Both the position numbers and the translations under genes were made by a program. This document shows positions 19,654 through 29,439 of a stretch of DNA of 64,000 nucleotides, one piece after another. Below the pieces are notes generated by a model. That model was given only the letters and a program-made list of their open reading frames with translations, had not been told where the DNA came from and did no database searches. The first letter of the stretch is position 1. Each line of letters opens with the position of its first letter. This stretch comes from Clostridium folliculivorans (lineage in GTDB: Bacteria > Bacillota > Clostridia > Clostridiales > Clostridiaceae). The DNA is taken from positions 1 through 64,000 of the forward strand of contig NZ_BQXY01000008.1 of NCBI RefSeq assembly GCF_024341905.1, in the 5' to 3' direction.

Positions 19654-21681
19654 ATGAATTATCTAATAGTTTCTGTCCTTACAGGTCTACTCGCTTTAGC
19701 CTTTGCTTTTATGCTACGCAGTAGTATAGTTAAGAAAGAGGTAAAAAACGAAAGAATGAAAGAAATAGCTGGATACATTGAAGAAGGGGCGATGGCTTTT
19801 TTAAGAAGAGAATATAAATACTTAGCTGTATTTATATTAGTTGTTGCTATCTGTCTCGGAATATTTGTTCATATACAAACTGCAATTTGTTTTGTTATTG
19901 GGGCCATATTCTCTATAGGAGCAGGTTTTTTTGGAATGAAGGTAGCAGTAAAAGCAAATGTAAGAACTACTGAAGCTGCTACGAAAGGAATAAAAGAAGC
20001 TTTAACTATAGCATTTTCAGGTGGATCTGTTATGGGAATGTGCGTTGTAGGTTTAGGAATACTAGGTTTAGGACTACTATCCATAATATTTGATTTAAAA
20101 GTAGAATATATCACAGGTTTTGGATTTGGTGCTTCATCTATAGCACTCTTTGCAAGAGTTGGAGGAGGTATTTATACAAAAGCTGCAGATGTAGGTGCAG
20201 ATTTAGTTGGAAAGGTTGAAGCTGGTATACCAGAAGATGATCCTAGAAATCCTGCAGTTATAGCAGATAATGTAGGAGACAACGTGGGTGACGTAGCTGG
20301 AATGGGGGCTGACTTATTTGAAAGTTATGTAGGTTCAATTATCTCAGCAATCACTTTAGGAGCTGTTATTAGACTAACTTCAGGGAAGGAAGGCATACTA
20401 TTCCCTATAGCAATATCCTGTGTTGGTATAATAGCTTCAATTATAGGTTCAATAGTAGTCAAGAATTTAAAGGGAGATAATCCTCAAAAAATATTAAATA
20501 CTGGTACGTATACTGCTGGAGTTATTATGATAATAGGTTCTGCTATATTTAGTAATACAATGTTTGGTAGCTTAAAACCCTTTGGAGCTGTAATAGTTGG
20601 TATATTAGTAGGGCTTGCTATAGGCAAAATAACTGAAATATATACTTCGTCTGATTACAAGTATGTTCAGGGTATAGCAGATCAATCAGAAACAGGGCCC
20701 GCAACTAATATAATAGCAGGGCTTTCAGTAGGAATGAGGTCAACAGTAGCTCCTATAATACTAATATCCTTAGGTATTTTAGTAGCTTACTTTATAATAG
20801 GTGGAAGAGATGATTCAATGCTAGGTCTTTATGGTATAGCTCTTTCTGCAGTAGGTATGTTGTCAACCACAGCTACAACGGTGGCAGTAGATGCTTATGG
20901 ACCTATTGCTGATAATGCTGGTGGTATAGCTGAAATGGCTAACTTGCCTGAAGAGGTACGTAATATCACAGATAAATTAGATTCTGTAGGGAATACTACA
21001 GCGGCTATAGGTAAAGGATTTGCTATAGGATCTGCCGCTTTGACCGCATTAGCATTGTTTGCGTCCTATGCTCAAGCTGTAAATTTAAAAGTCATAGATT
21101 TATTGAACCCACTCACTCTTATAGGGCTTCTTATAGGCTCTATGATTCCATTTATATTTGCTGCGCTTGCTATGGAGGCTGTAGGAAAGGCTGCAAATAA
21201 TATGGTAGAAGAAGTAAGAAGACAGTTTAGAGAGCATCCAGGAATAATGGAGGGAACAGAGAAACCTGATTATACTAAGTGCGTAGATATCTCAACTCAA
21301 GCTGCACTGACACAAATGGTATTGCCAGGAATAATAGCTGTGGCTACACCAATAGTTATGGGAATGCTACTTGGTACTGAAGCGCTTGCAGGGACCATTG
21401 CTGGAGCTGTAGGTACTGGTGTACTTATGGCTGTAATGATGGCAAATGCAGGAGGAGCTTGGGATAATGCAAAGAAGTATATAGAGGCTGGGGCTCATGG
21501 TGGAAAAGGAAGCTTTGCTCATAAGGCAGGGGTTGTAGGAGATACAGTAGGAGATCCGTTTAAGGATACTGCAGGTCCTGCGATGAATATCTTAATAAAG
21601 CTCATGACTATAGTTTCTTTAGTATTTGCAACAGTGATTGCGAATTACGGGGGAATAATCTCTAATTTATTTTCTAAATAG
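19654..21681 (+). CDS. hppA: Membrane-bound ion-pumping pyrophosphatase, potassium-dependent type
   Basis: The start is ATG 19654 (MNYLIVSVL) after TGGAGGA; an upstream in-frame ATG lies at 19621. The 675-residue, roughly 16-helix protein couples PPi hydrolysis to outward pumping of protons or sodium. The catalytic loops [30 protein letters not shown] and the late [14 protein letters not shown] are intact. In the motif [10 protein letters not shown] the residue at 450 is Ala, the known marker of potassium-dependent enzymes (Lys marks the independent type). Whether it pumps sodium or protons cannot be told with certainty, though characterised clostridial relatives are sodium pumps. Confidence 0.95.
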   Translation: MNYLIVSVLTGLLALAFAFMLRSSIVKKEVKNERMKEIAGYIEEGAMAFLRREYKYLAVFILVVAICLGIFVHIQTAICFVIGAIFSIGAGFFGMKVAVKANVRTTEAATKGIKEALTIAFSGGSVMGMCVVGLGILGLGLLSIIFDLKVEYITGFGFGASSIALFARVGGGIYTKAADVGADLVGKVEAGIPEDDPRNPAVIADNVGDNVGDVAGMGADLFESYVGSIISAITLGAVIRLTSGKEGILFPIAISCVGIIASIIGSIVVKNLKGDNPQKILNTGTYTAGVIMIIGSAIFSNTMFGSLKPFGAVIVGILVGLAIGKITEIYTSSDYKYVQGIADQSETGPATNIIAGLSVGMRSTVAPIILISLGILVAYFIIGGRDDSMLGLYGIALSAVGMLSTTATTVAVDAYGPIADNAGGIAEMANLPEEVRNITDKLDSVGNTTAAIGKGFAIGSAALTALALFASYAQAVNLKVIDLLNPLTLIGLLIGSMIPFIFAALAMEAVGKAANNMVEEVRRQFREHPGIMEGTEKPDYTKCVDISTQAALTQMVLPGIIAVATPIVMGMLLGTEALAGTIAGAVGTGVLMAVMMANAGGAWDNAKKYIEAGAHGGKGSFAHKAGVVGDTVGDPFKDTAGPAMNILIKLMTIVSLVFATVIANYGGIISNLFSK

Positions 21682-21694
21682 ATTTATTTAGCTA

Positions 21695-21731
21695 CAAAAA
21701 GATGTTTGAAGAAAATCAAACATCTTTTTTA
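21695..21731 (+). terminator. Terminator after hppA
   Basis: AAAAAGATGTTTGA / TCAAACATCTTTTTT with a 6-nt loop. Confidence 0.9.
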
Positions 21732-21839
21732 ACTTATATGAAATTACATGCATTATTAATAGTTATAACTAGTAATATTAATTACCTTGCTAACTTTTTG
21801 AGTTATAGAATAAAGGATATTGATATATACTTTTTTTAC

Positions 21840-21900
21840 ACATTCTTAAGAAAAGGTGAACGTACAAAAAATCACTAAGGCTAACGCCATAGTGATTCTT
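21840..21900 (+). repeat. G-motif copy 4 (diverged) with hairpin
   Basis: ACATTCTTAAGAAAAGG, GAACGTAC and an A-run precede AATCACTAAGGC / GCCATAGTGATT and a weak T-run. The order motif, A-run, hairpin matches the other three copies, but the motif itself has changed. Confidence 0.4.
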
Positions 21901-21952
21901 TGTTGTGAATAGTATTAAAAGAGTGAGGTCGGTTTTGAATAGGAAGTAAGTA

Positions 21953-22117
21953 TTAATAATCTAGTTCTTCAAACATATCTAAGGGCTCCCCACAAATTGG
22001 GCAAAGCCAGTATTCAGGCAAATCTTCAAAAGCTGTGCCTGGTACTATATCTTGAGAACTATCGCCAATAGCTGGGTCATAAATATAACCACATTCTATG
22101 CAAACGTATCTTTTCAT
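21953..22117 (-). CDS. Rubredoxin
   Basis: A 54-residue frame on the minus strand starts at 22117 after AGGAGGAAG. It has the two cysteine pairs CIEC (6-9) and CPIC (39-42), plus [19 protein letters not shown] and EYWLCP. These define a mononuclear Fe(Cys)4 rubredoxin, a small electron carrier often serving oxygen or peroxide reductases in clostridia. W37 follows Tyr where Asp is commoner, and the tail is acidic. It is monocistronic. Confidence 0.95.
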   Translation of the reverse strand: MKRYVCIECGYIYDPAIGDSSQDIVPGTAFEDLPEYWLCPICGEPLDMFEELDY

Positions 22118-22542
22118 GACTTCCTCCTATGTAGCTTGTGAATTCATTATAATACATATGAAAATAAATATCAATAGAAAATTATTATTAATTAATGAAA
22201 TTTTAAGATTAAAGTTAAATTGTCATTTCTCCGATGCTTTAATGAATTTCGCAAAGAATTTATATGATTTTCTACAAGCCTCTTTTTTATGTTTACTATG
22301 TTAATTTATCTTTATTTGCTTTAATTAGTATATCCAATTATAATAGAGGTAAATCATAGATTTTTCATAAAATATGCTAATTTTATACTTATCTCAATTA
22401 ATATAAATAGAATGATAGCAATAAACATTTCTTAATAACTATGTTTTAGTTATGATTTCAAAAGCTTAATTTCAAAGTATTAAAGACATTGAATAGGGAA
22501 AAATAGATAATAAAAAATAATATAAATATGGAGGCTGATGCT
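22118..22542. other. Divergent region between rubredoxin and rnr
   Basis: AT-rich and presumably carrying both promoters. At 22233-22280 it has about 50 bp resembling one arm of long-hairpin element E (GATGCTTTAATGAATTTCGC, then AAAGAATTTATATGATTTTC). Small open frames here lack RBSs. Confidence 0.45.
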
Positions 22543-24819
22543 ATGGGAATAAAGCAAACACTTCTTACATTCATGAAAGAACCTGCTTATAGACCAATGG
22601 ATATTCAAGATTTGGCAACAATTTTTGATATAAATAGAGATGAATATAAGGCTTTTAAAAGAGCAATTAAGACTATGGAGAAAGAAGGACTTATAGTAAG
22701 GACTGCTCATGACAGATTTGGACTACCTGAAAGAATGGGACTTGTAGCAGGTAAAATACAAGTACATCAAAGAGGTTTTGGATTTGTTATACCTGATGAA
22801 GAAGGGTTAAAAGATGTATTTATACCAAGTTCATCAATGAATGGTGCAATGAATGGAGATAAGGTAGTAGCAAAGATATTAAAAGAAGATGATAAAGGCA
22901 AAAAGTGCGAAGGTGAAATTGTTCAAATAACTGAAAGAGTAAACAAAAAGATAATTGGAGTTTATGAAGACTCAAGAAACTTCGGCTTTGTTGTGCCAGA
23001 AGATAAAAGAGTACAATTTGATATATTTATTCCTAAAAATGATAGAAACAATGCACAAACTGGAGATTTAGTACAGGTTGAAATTGTGAAATGGCCTGAT
23101 CAAAGAAGAAATCCAGAAGGTGCTGTGATTGAAGTTTTAGGTAAAAAGGGAGATAAGGGCTTAGATATATTAACAATAATAAAGAAATATGGGCTCCCAG
23201 AAGAATTCCCTGATAAGGTAATAGAGTATGCTGAGAATATAGAGGAAGAAATACCAGCAGAAGAATATAAGAGAAGAAGAGATTTACGTAATGTAAGAAT
23301 GGTAACAATCGATGGTGAAGACGCTAAAGACTTAGATGATGCGGTTAACATAGAAAGACTACCTGGTGGAAATTATAGATTAGGAGTTCATATAGCGGAT
23401 GTAACGCATTATGTTAGAGAAAAAAATCCTTTAGATAAAGAAGCGCTTAAAAGAGCTACATCTGTATATCTTATAGATAGAGTTATACCGATGCTTCCTA
23501 AAAAGTTATCAAATGGAATTTGCTCTCTTAATCCTAAGGTAGATAGGTTAGCTTTAAGTTGCATTATGACAATAGATAAGTCAGGTACTGTTGTAGACCA
23601 TGAAATAGTTGAAAGTGTTATAAAAACATCAGAAAGAATGACTTATAAGGATGTTTCAGCAATACTAAAAGACGGTAATGAAGATCTTATAAAAAGATAT
23701 GACTATCTTTACGATGATTTCAAGGCTATGGAAGAATTATGTTTAATATTAAATAAGAGAAGATCAAAAAGAGGTGCTATAGACTTCGATTTCGAGGAAT
23801 CTAAAATAATTTTAGATGAATTAGGAAAGCCAATAGAAATCAGACCTTATGAAAGAGAAATAGCAAATAGAATTATAGAAGAGTTCATGCTTGTATGTAA
23901 TGAAACGGTAGCTGAATATATGTATTGGACAAAAACTCCATTTGTATATAGAATACATGAAGAGCCAGATCAAGAAAAGTTAGAGAGATTTAAGAACTTT
24001 ATATATAACTTAGGATATACAGTTAGATGGAGCCAAGACATCCATCCATCAAATCTTCAAGAGGTACTTGAAATGATTAAAGGTAAGAATGAAGAAACTG
24101 TAGTTAGTACTCTTCTTCTTAGAAGCATGATGCAGGCTAGATATGCACCTGAATGTGTAGGGCACTTTGGATTAGCAGCAAAATACTATTGTCATTTTAC
24201 TTCACCAATAAGAAGATATCCTGACCTACAAATACACAGAATAATAAAAGAACATCTTCATGGAAAGATCGATGAGAAGAGATCAGAAAGATTAGTGAAG
24301 ATAGTTGATACTGCTTCAAAGCAATCTTCTGATATGGAAAGATTAGCTCAAGATGCAGAAAGGGAAGTTGATGACTTAAAGAAAGCTGAGTATATGTCAT
24401 ATAGAATAGGTCAAGAGTTTGTAGGTGTAATATCATCTGTAACAAACTTTGGTATGTTTGTAGAGCTTCCAAACACAATAGAAGGTCTAGTACGTATAGC
24501 AGACTTAGATGATGACTATTATGTATATGACGAAGATCATCTGATGTTAATTGGAGAGAGAACAAAGAAAATTTACAGATTAGGAGATAGTATTTCAGTA
24601 AGATGTTCACGAGTTGATATAGATAACAGAGAAGTATACTTTGATGTAATACCAGCAGAAAGTGAAATCGAAATGGATCTTCCTGTACCAGATGTAAAAG
24701 GAATGCTCAATGATCTTGATGATGAAGATGAAGATGGTGAAATCTTTGAGGAATTTGAAGAAGGTTATTGGGAAGGTGAAGAGAAATCCCATGATACCCA
24801 AAATCTAATTAAAATATAA
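22543..24819 (+). CDS. rnr: Ribonuclease R
   Basis: The start is ATG 22543 (MGIKQTLLTFM), 8 nt after ATGGAGG; an in-frame ATG at 22528 lies at that RBS. The 758-residue 3'-5' exoribonuclease has an N-terminal winged HTH, two cold-shock OB domains (about 70-215), the RNB catalytic domain with DGEDAKDLDDAV (the metal-binding aspartates) and a C-terminal S1 domain (about 620-705). It ends in a very acidic tail (DDEDEDGEIFEEFEEG) rather than the basic tail of the E. coli enzyme. It works with SmpB/tmRNA in removing non-stop mRNA, and those genes follow within 7 kb. Confidence 0.96.
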   Translation: MGIKQTLLTFMKEPAYRPMDIQDLATIFDINRDEYKAFKRAIKTMEKEGLIVRTAHDRFGLPERMGLVAGKIQVHQRGFGFVIPDEEGLKDVFIPSSSMNGAMNGDKVVAKILKEDDKGKKCEGEIVQITERVNKKIIGVYEDSRNFGFVVPEDKRVQFDIFIPKNDRNNAQTGDLVQVEIVKWPDQRRNPEGAVIEVLGKKGDKGLDILTIIKKYGLPEEFPDKVIEYAENIEEEIPAEEYKRRRDLRNVRMVTIDGEDAKDLDDAVNIERLPGGNYRLGVHIADVTHYVREKNPLDKEALKRATSVYLIDRVIPMLPKKLSNGICSLNPKVDRLALSCIMTIDKSGTVVDHEIVESVIKTSERMTYKDVSAILKDGNEDLIKRYDYLYDDFKAMEELCLILNKRRSKRGAIDFDFEESKIILDELGKPIEIRPYEREIANRIIEEFMLVCNETVAEYMYWTKTPFVYRIHEEPDQEKLERFKNFIYNLGYTVRWSQDIHPSNLQEVLEMIKGKNEETVVSTLLLRSMMQARYAPECVGHFGLAAKYYCHFTSPIRRYPDLQIHRIIKEHLHGKIDEKRSERLVKIVDTASKQSSDMERLAQDAEREVDDLKKAEYMSYRIGQEFVGVISSVTNFGMFVELPNTIEGLVRIADLDDDYYVYDEDHLMLIGERTKKIYRLGDSISVRCSRVDIDNREVYFDVIPAESEIEMDLPVPDVKGMLNDLDDEDEDGEIFEEFEEGYWEGEEKSHDTQNLIKI

Positions 24820-24867
24820 GCAATTACTTAGCATTAACTACTTATAATTGGATAATAATAAAATTGT

Positions 24868-24920
24868 AAAGAACCCTTCATAAAAATCTATTTTTAATAT
24901 TTTGAGTGAAGTGGTTCTTT
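24868..24920. repeat. Mini inverted repeat after rnr (AAAGAACC...GTGGTTCTTT)
   Basis: AAAGAACCCTTCA and TGAAGTGGTTCTTT enclose 26 bp. The right arm shares TGAAGTGGTTC with element A, so this may be a shortened family member. It ends in a weak T-run and could act as the rnr terminator. Confidence 0.5.
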
Positions 24921-24951
24921 AACTTTTATCTAAGTCTAGGAGGTTATTGCG

Positions 24952-25503
24952 ATGGGATTTTACGAAGTTATTGAAGAAAGACAAAGTATAAAAAAATACA
25001 ATGCACAAGGTCCAATAGATAAGGAAAAACTCAATAGAATGATAACAGCGGCTATGATGTCACCATCTTGGAAGAATAAAACTAGTTACAAGATTATATT
25101 AATAGATGACAAGCGAATAAAGGATACCATAGCTGATTCAGTATTAAACGACGATGGTCAAGTATCAAGAGGTATAAAAGATGCACCATTACTTGCTGTG
25201 TTTTTAGCTTCACCAGACAAATCTGGAGAAATAGACGGCAAGGAATATTATTTGGTAGATGGAGCTATAGCAATGGAACACTTTATATTAGCTGCAACTG
25301 CAGAAGGATATTCAACTTGTTGGGTTGGTGCAGCTAATGAAGCTGAAGTAATAAATGTCATAGGAGCACCAAAGAATTACAAGCTTGTAGGTATGACACC
25401 AGTAGGGCAAAGTGACGAACAAAAAAATCATAATCCTAAGAAAGATTTTAATGATTATGTTTTCTTAAATAACTGGAATACACCATTCGTTAACAAGTTT
25501 TAG
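24952..25503 (+). CDS. Nitroreductase-family FMN oxidoreductase
   Basis: The 183-residue protein starts 8 nt after AGGAGG. It has the family opening YEVIEERQSIKKY, the N-terminal FMN contacts, SPSWKNKTSYK, and AAEGYSTCWVGA followed by VGMTPVGQ. Such enzymes are FMN-containing homodimers using NAD(P)H to reduce nitro compounds, quinones or flavins; the true substrate is unknown. It is monocistronic and has its own terminator. Confidence 0.88.
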   Translation: MGFYEVIEERQSIKKYNAQGPIDKEKLNRMITAAMMSPSWKNKTSYKIILIDDKRIKDTIADSVLNDDGQVSRGIKDAPLLAVFLASPDKSGEIDGKEYYLVDGAIAMEHFILAATAEGYSTCWVGAANEAEVINVIGAPKNYKLVGMTPVGQSDEQKNHNPKKDFNDYVFLNNWNTPFVNKF

Positions 25504-25538
25504 ATATATATTCTAAAAGCTTATATAATTTAAGGTAG

Positions 25539-25577
25539 AAGGCAGTATGAATTTTATATTTATACTGCTTTTTTATT
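25539..25577 (+). terminator. Terminator after the nitroreductase gene
   Basis: GGCAGTAT / ATACTGC with a 12-nt AT loop and a TTTTTTATTTT run. Confidence 0.8.
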
Positions 25578-25770
25578 TTATAGGAACTGTTTATGAGGTC
25601 AAATCATTCACAAAGTATAATAAAAAATGGCATGTCTTTTTAGTAGTAAAGTATATAGATTTTATTCTAGTTAAACCTAGAGGGTTCAATGGTTTTAGCA
25701 CTTGAATGCTTTTGGCAGGTATTTCTGATATAGCTGATACACCTTAAAACAGATAAATAGAATAAAGTTA

Positions 25771-25799
25771 TTGAAAATGATAACGATTATCAGTATAAT
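25771..25799 (+). promoter_or_regulatory. Promoter with Fur box in the spacer
   Basis: TTGAAA (25771-25776), a 17-bp spacer and TATAAT (25794-25799) form a near-ideal promoter. The spacer contains TGATAACGATTATCA (25778-25792), a 7-1-7 dyad with one mismatch, matching the Fur consensus TGATAATNATTATCA. Bound Fur would block polymerase. The rest of the 372-bp gap shows nothing further. Confidence 0.75.
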
Positions 25800-25875
25800 A
25801 TTTTTAATTACATAAAGATAGTTACTATTATTTAAAAAGCTATCTTTAAATTAGGAATAAAAGACGAGGTGTATT

Positions 25876-26667
25876 ATGTACAAGGATGATATAAAAGAAG
25901 TTGCTCACTCATCAGAAATTAAGAGTGATTATATTAATGATAGTGTTTTTAAATATTTCTTATTGGCTTTTATAGCAGGGTTTTTCGTTATAGTAGGCAT
26001 AGCTCTTTCGTACTCAACTGCAGGGATAGTGAATGTTGATGGAAAGCTTTATGGAAAAATGGCTGTAGGCCTTACCTTTTCAATAGCTTTAGGTCTTATA
26101 TATTTTGCCGGGGGAGAACTTTTTACTGGTAATTGTTTTGTTTTAACTGTAGGCTTATTAGAAAAGACTATTAGTTTAAAGGATACTATCAAGTTATTGG
26201 TAGTATGTTATCTTGGAAACTTAGCGGGTTCAATAGTATCTGCATACATATATGTAAAAAGTGGAGCTCCAATAGGTCTTGCTGATACTTATCTTTTAAA
26301 GGTTGCAGAATCAAAGACTCATTATCCATCAGATCAATTGTTTTTAAGAGCTATATTATGTAATTTCATAGTCTGTTTAGCGGTTTGGTTATGCTATAGA
26401 TTGAAAGAAGAAACAGCAAAGTTAATAATGCTTTTCTGGTGTATATTTGCTTTTGCTACAGCTGGATTTGAACATTCAGTAGCAAATATGGCTTTATTTT
26501 CAGCAGCACTGATGCTTCCAGATCATGGAGCCTTAACTTTAGGGGCTGTACTACATAATTTAGGTTGGGTTACGCTAGGTAATATTCTAGGAGGATCACT
26601 TTTCTTAGCAGTACCATACTGGTATGTTAGCCAAGGTAATACCAGTAAAGATGCGAAAGTAAAATAA
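25876..26667 (+). CDS. Formate/nitrite transporter (FNT) family channel
   Basis: The 263-residue protein has six membrane helices and the FNT signatures FAGGELFTGNC (about 78-88) and GFEHSVANM (His200, the central pore histidine). FNT pentamers pass formate, nitrite, hydrosulfide or related small anions with protons. The subtype (FocA, NirC or HSC) cannot be assigned safely. RBS is GACGAGGTG. The preceding Fur box is unusual for the family and hints at a link with iron or sulfide metabolism. It is not next to formate or nitrite enzymes. Confidence 0.88.
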   Translation: MYKDDIKEVAHSSEIKSDYINDSVFKYFLLAFIAGFFVIVGIALSYSTAGIVNVDGKLYGKMAVGLTFSIALGLIYFAGGELFTGNCFVLTVGLLEKTISLKDTIKLLVVCYLGNLAGSIVSAYIYVKSGAPIGLADTYLLKVAESKTHYPSDQLFLRAILCNFIVCLAVWLCYRLKEETAKLIMLFWCIFAFATAGFEHSVANMALFSAALMLPDHGALTLGAVLHNLGWVTLGNILGGSLFLAVPYWYVSQGNTSKDAKVK

Positions 26668-26747
26668 ATAGATTGCTATGAACTTGTTATTAAATGGGTA
26701 ATATATTATAATATAGAGGCAATATATTACCATTAGGATGTGATTAT

Positions 26748-27218
26748 ATGGCTAGAAAGAATGATAATAAAACTTTAGCTGAAAATAGAAAAGCTAGACA
26801 TGACTACTTTGTTGAAGAAGCTATGGAAGCCGGAATAGAACTAGTAGGTACAGAAGTTAAATCAATAAGGGCAGGAAAAGCTAATCTAAAAGATTGCTAT
26901 GCAGATATATATAACGGAGAAGTGTATATAAAGAACATGCATGTAAGCCCTTATGAACAGGGAAATATTTTTAATGTTGATCCACTTAGAGAAAGAAGAT
27001 TACTTTTGCATAAAGAAGAAATAACAAGACTTACAGGACTTATACAACAGGAAGGACTAACCCTAGTTCCTTTAGCTCTTTATTTAAAAGGAAGCAAGGT
27101 AAAGGTCAATTTAGCTGTTTGTAAGGGTAAGAAAAATTATGATAAGAGAGATTCTATGCTCGAAAAAGCTCATAAAAGAGATATCGATAGACAAATGAAG
27201 GAAAGATCAAAATATTAA
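26748..27218 (+). CDS. smpB: SsrA-binding protein SmpB
   Basis: The 156-residue protein has the whole family pattern: [35 protein letters not shown], the OB core with [10 protein letters not shown], and the basic C-terminal tail ([10 protein letters not shown] ... DIDRQMKER). It binds tmRNA and mimics the missing mRNA/anticodon on stalled ribosomes. The ATG follows AGGATGTG. The tmRNA gene itself starts 1.75 kb downstream. Confidence 0.96.
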   Translation: MARKNDNKTLAENRKARHDYFVEEAMEAGIELVGTEVKSIRAGKANLKDCYADIYNGEVYIKNMHVSPYEQGNIFNVDPLRERRLLLHKEEITRLTGLIQQEGLTLVPLALYLKGSKVKVNLAVCKGKKNYDKRDSMLEKAHKRDIDRQMKERSKY

Positions 27219-27252
27219 AAAATCATGCTCGTGAAAGAGCATGATTTTTTAA
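27216..27252. terminator. Bidirectional terminator between smpB and the TPR gene
   Basis: AAAAAATCATGCTC / GAGCATGATTTTTT with a 6-nt loop serves the convergent genes on both sides. The TPR stop codon lies inside its edge. Confidence 0.9.
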
Positions 27253-28259
27253 TCATCTGCACTAGTTACTTGTAATTCGGATATTATATCAGTTTTTCTA
27301 TTGCCTACAATATCCCTAAATCTAGAATAAATTTTTAGATTATTCAGAAAATTATCTTCGAAAGCAATCAGTTTCAAGTATTTCTCACCTTCAACAGCTT
27401 TTTCTAAACACTGAAAGGCTTCATCTATATGTCTAAAGAGTGAAAAGATTCTACACTTATAATAATAGGCAATATAGCAATCCTTATCTAATTGTATAGC
27501 TTTATCAAGTGAAGTTAGAGCACGAAACAAATCACCTTCGTAGAAAAGTATATTTCCAAGTTCATAGTAGGCCCAGGGGAGAGTAGAGTCTACAGATATT
27601 ATGGATTCATACATTTTTGCGGCTGAACTAAAATCTCTGTTTTCAAAATATAAATCACCAAGTATCTTAAAGGTGTTTATACTTCTCTTATTTATCTTAG
27701 TATATTTTAAGAGGTACTTTTCGCATTCAGTATAATCTTTTCTTATATATAGACATATACCTTTGCCATAGAGTGCAGCAGGTAACTCTTTATTTATACT
27801 TAAGGCTGTATCAAAATTTTCTAAAGCCTTGTCTAAGTCACCAAGGAGATAATAACAGTTGCCTTTATTTGCATAAGGCGCAGCAAACTTATCATTAAGT
27901 TCAATACATTTATCAGCATATTCTAAAGATTTATCAAAATCCTCAGCTTCAAAATAAGCATAGCTTATGTTGTTATAAAGCATACTGCTTTCAATTTTAG
28001 AATCTAAAGCTTCTTTGCAAGACTGTAGCATTTTTTCTATATCTTTAGTTTCTACTAGTATCTCTATCAAGAGGGAATAGTAAAAATCTTCGCCTAATAG
28101 AACTCTCTTATCATCAAGCAAAGAAATAGTTTTATCATACCGCTTCTTCCTATATAAACTTAATGCTTTTTTCTTCGTCCTTGTCTTTTCGTTGTTTACG
28201 GAATAATAAAAAACTAGCGCAAATACAAATACAGTCGCTATTACAAATACCCACTTCAT
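27249..28259 (-). CDS. Membrane-anchored tetratricopeptide-repeat protein
   Basis: The 336-residue protein begins with one membrane helix (WVFVIATVFVFALVFYYSV, about 3-21). It continues with about seven TPR units, clearest at AAPYANKGNCYYLLGDLDKALENFD, LPAALYGKGICLYIRKDYTECEKYL and LPWAYYELGNILFYEGDLFRALTSLD. TPRs are protein-binding scaffolds; no enzymatic domain is present. The RBS reads GGAGGTATATCTATATG on the minus strand. It is monocistronic and convergent with smpB; its partner is unknown. Confidence 0.8.
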   Translation of the reverse strand: MKWVFVIATVFVFALVFYYSVNNEKTRTKKKALSLYRKKRYDKTISLLDDKRVLLGEDFYYSLLIEILVETKDIEKMLQSCKEALDSKIESSMLYNNISYAYFEAEDFDKSLEYADKCIELNDKFAAPYANKGNCYYLLGDLDKALENFDTALSINKELPAALYGKGICLYIRKDYTECEKYLLKYTKINKRSINTFKILGDLYFENRDFSSAAKMYESIISVDSTLPWAYYELGNILFYEGDLFRALTSLDKAIQLDKDCYIAYYYKCRIFSLFRHIDEAFQCLEKAVEGEKYLKLIAFEDNFLNNLKIYSRFRDIVGNRKTDIISELQVTSADD

Positions 28260-28973
28260 ATAGATATACCTCCGTTGTTAATTCATACTTTAGTATATGA
28301 TGAGAGGTTACAAAGTGGAGACTCCAAAAATAAGAGGAATATCTCGTGAAGCCGCATGTTTACTATATATTTATATAATTTTTTAATGTTATAAAGATTT
28401 AATTATAACATTAAATATTTAAAAAATTTTATGAATAAATGATTTTGTGGTGTGCGTTGAAATTTAGGTATTTATACTTACGATACTTGGATGAACTTCG
28501 CATAGAATTAATATGATTTCCTCAGATTACATGGCTAAACCTGTATAACTCACTACGTTCGGACAATACAGGTTTTTTACGCCATTACATCTTCAGAAAT
28601 CATTTAATTCTATTAGCTTGTTCATATAGTATCTACCGTATAAATACCTAAATTTCAAAACTATTAAAAATTGAAGTATACTAATGCTTTTAAAATCAGC
28701 AGAATAAGTAATTTCTCTGTACAGTGGGAAAACTGAGAGTAGTATACTATTGTTATTACTAATTCCATATGAATCAGTGATAAACAATTTTGCCATCAAT
28801 AACTCTGTTGATATAAATTCATTAATGCTGTAATATAATATTTGTGATGAGGAGTTAATAAATACAGCTCACCACCATGAACTTGACAGAGAAATTTATT
28901 AGGTTTATAATTAAAATTCAGAAAACTAAATATTTAAAATTATAGCGTTTGCAAATTCATTACCTTATAATAT
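28260..28973. other. 714-bp gap between the TPR gene and ssrA
   Basis: It holds an AATGTTATAA / TTATAACATT hairpin (about 28385-28412), the long hairpin element E1 (28456-28659), and the ssrA promoter with TATAAT at 28966-28971. No gene is visible. Confidence 0.55.
28456..28659. repeat. Long extended-hairpin element E, copy 1
   Basis: The ends are perfectly inverted for 21 bp (starting TTGAAATTTAGG at 28458 and ending CCTAAATTTCAA). Inward are further paired blocks (ATGAAC / GTTCAT; AGAATTAATATGATTTC / GAAATCATTTAATTCT; ATGGC / GCCAT; AAACCTGTAT / ATACAGGTTT). The tip is ACTCACTACGTTCGGACA. The entire 204 bp can fold into one hairpin. A second copy is at 49196-49369 and a fragment at 22233-22280. 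Confidence 0.8.
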
Positions 28974-29323
28974 GGGGATGCCTTGGCTTCGACGGGGGTA
29001 AGATGGGTTTGATAAGCGAGCCGGGGGAAGCATGGTCCCACGTGATCAACTATGCACTAAATGTAAACGCAGAAGATAATTTTGCATTAGCTGCCTAGTA
29101 GCAGCTCGTCAGCCTAAGCTTCCCGCAGCTTAGTGTCTGGCGCCGATAGCGGGGCCCCGAGCCTAGGAAAGCTTTGACCTAGGAACGGAATTTATGAAGC
29201 TACTAAAGCAGGAAGCCTGTCTGTAGGCGTCTTGTGGAGGGAATGTTAAAATATAGACTACGCTCGTAGAAGGTCAGGCTGGTCTGCTTTCGGACACGGG
29301 TTCGACACCCGTCATCTCCACCA
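28974..29323 (+). ncRNA. ssrA: Transfer-messenger RNA
   Basis: The 350-nt tmRNA starts GGGGATGCCTTGGCTTCGAC and ends with the T arm GGGTTCGACACCC, the acceptor strand CATCTCC and encoded ACCA. GGGGATG and CATCTCC pair as the acceptor stem. The tag frame 29069-29098 (resume codon GCA) encodes AEDNFALAA and stops at TAG. tmRNA with SmpB rescues stalled ribosomes and tags the nascent chain for proteolysis. The TATAAT at 28966-28971 is the -10. No integrase is found next to its 3' end. Confidence 0.98.
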
Positions 29324-29324
29324 T

Positions 29325-29358
29325 TAAAATCCACGACAAATATGTCGTGGATTTTTTA
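29325..29358 (+). terminator. ssrA terminator
   Basis: AAAATCCACGACA / TGTCGTGGATTTTTT. A nearly identical hairpin ends the chemoreceptor gene at 60608-60645. Confidence 0.9.
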
Positions 29359-29439
29359 TGCGAAAAACAAAATGAAATGTATAAATATGGTATAATTACC
29401 GTGTTGAGTTATAGTGCATTTTTGTTTTGGAGGCATATA

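Noticed and set aside
22098..22304. Plus-strand frame overlapping the rubredoxin start
   Set aside because: The opposite strand carries an unmistakable rubredoxin with RBS; this frame is low-complexity.
24197..24610. 137-codon minus-strand frame inside rnr
   Set aside because: It is leucine-rich antisense of the RNB/S1 region with no RBS.
28593..28799. 68-codon minus-strand frame downstream of element E1
   Set aside because: It runs through the repeat arm and lacks an RBS.
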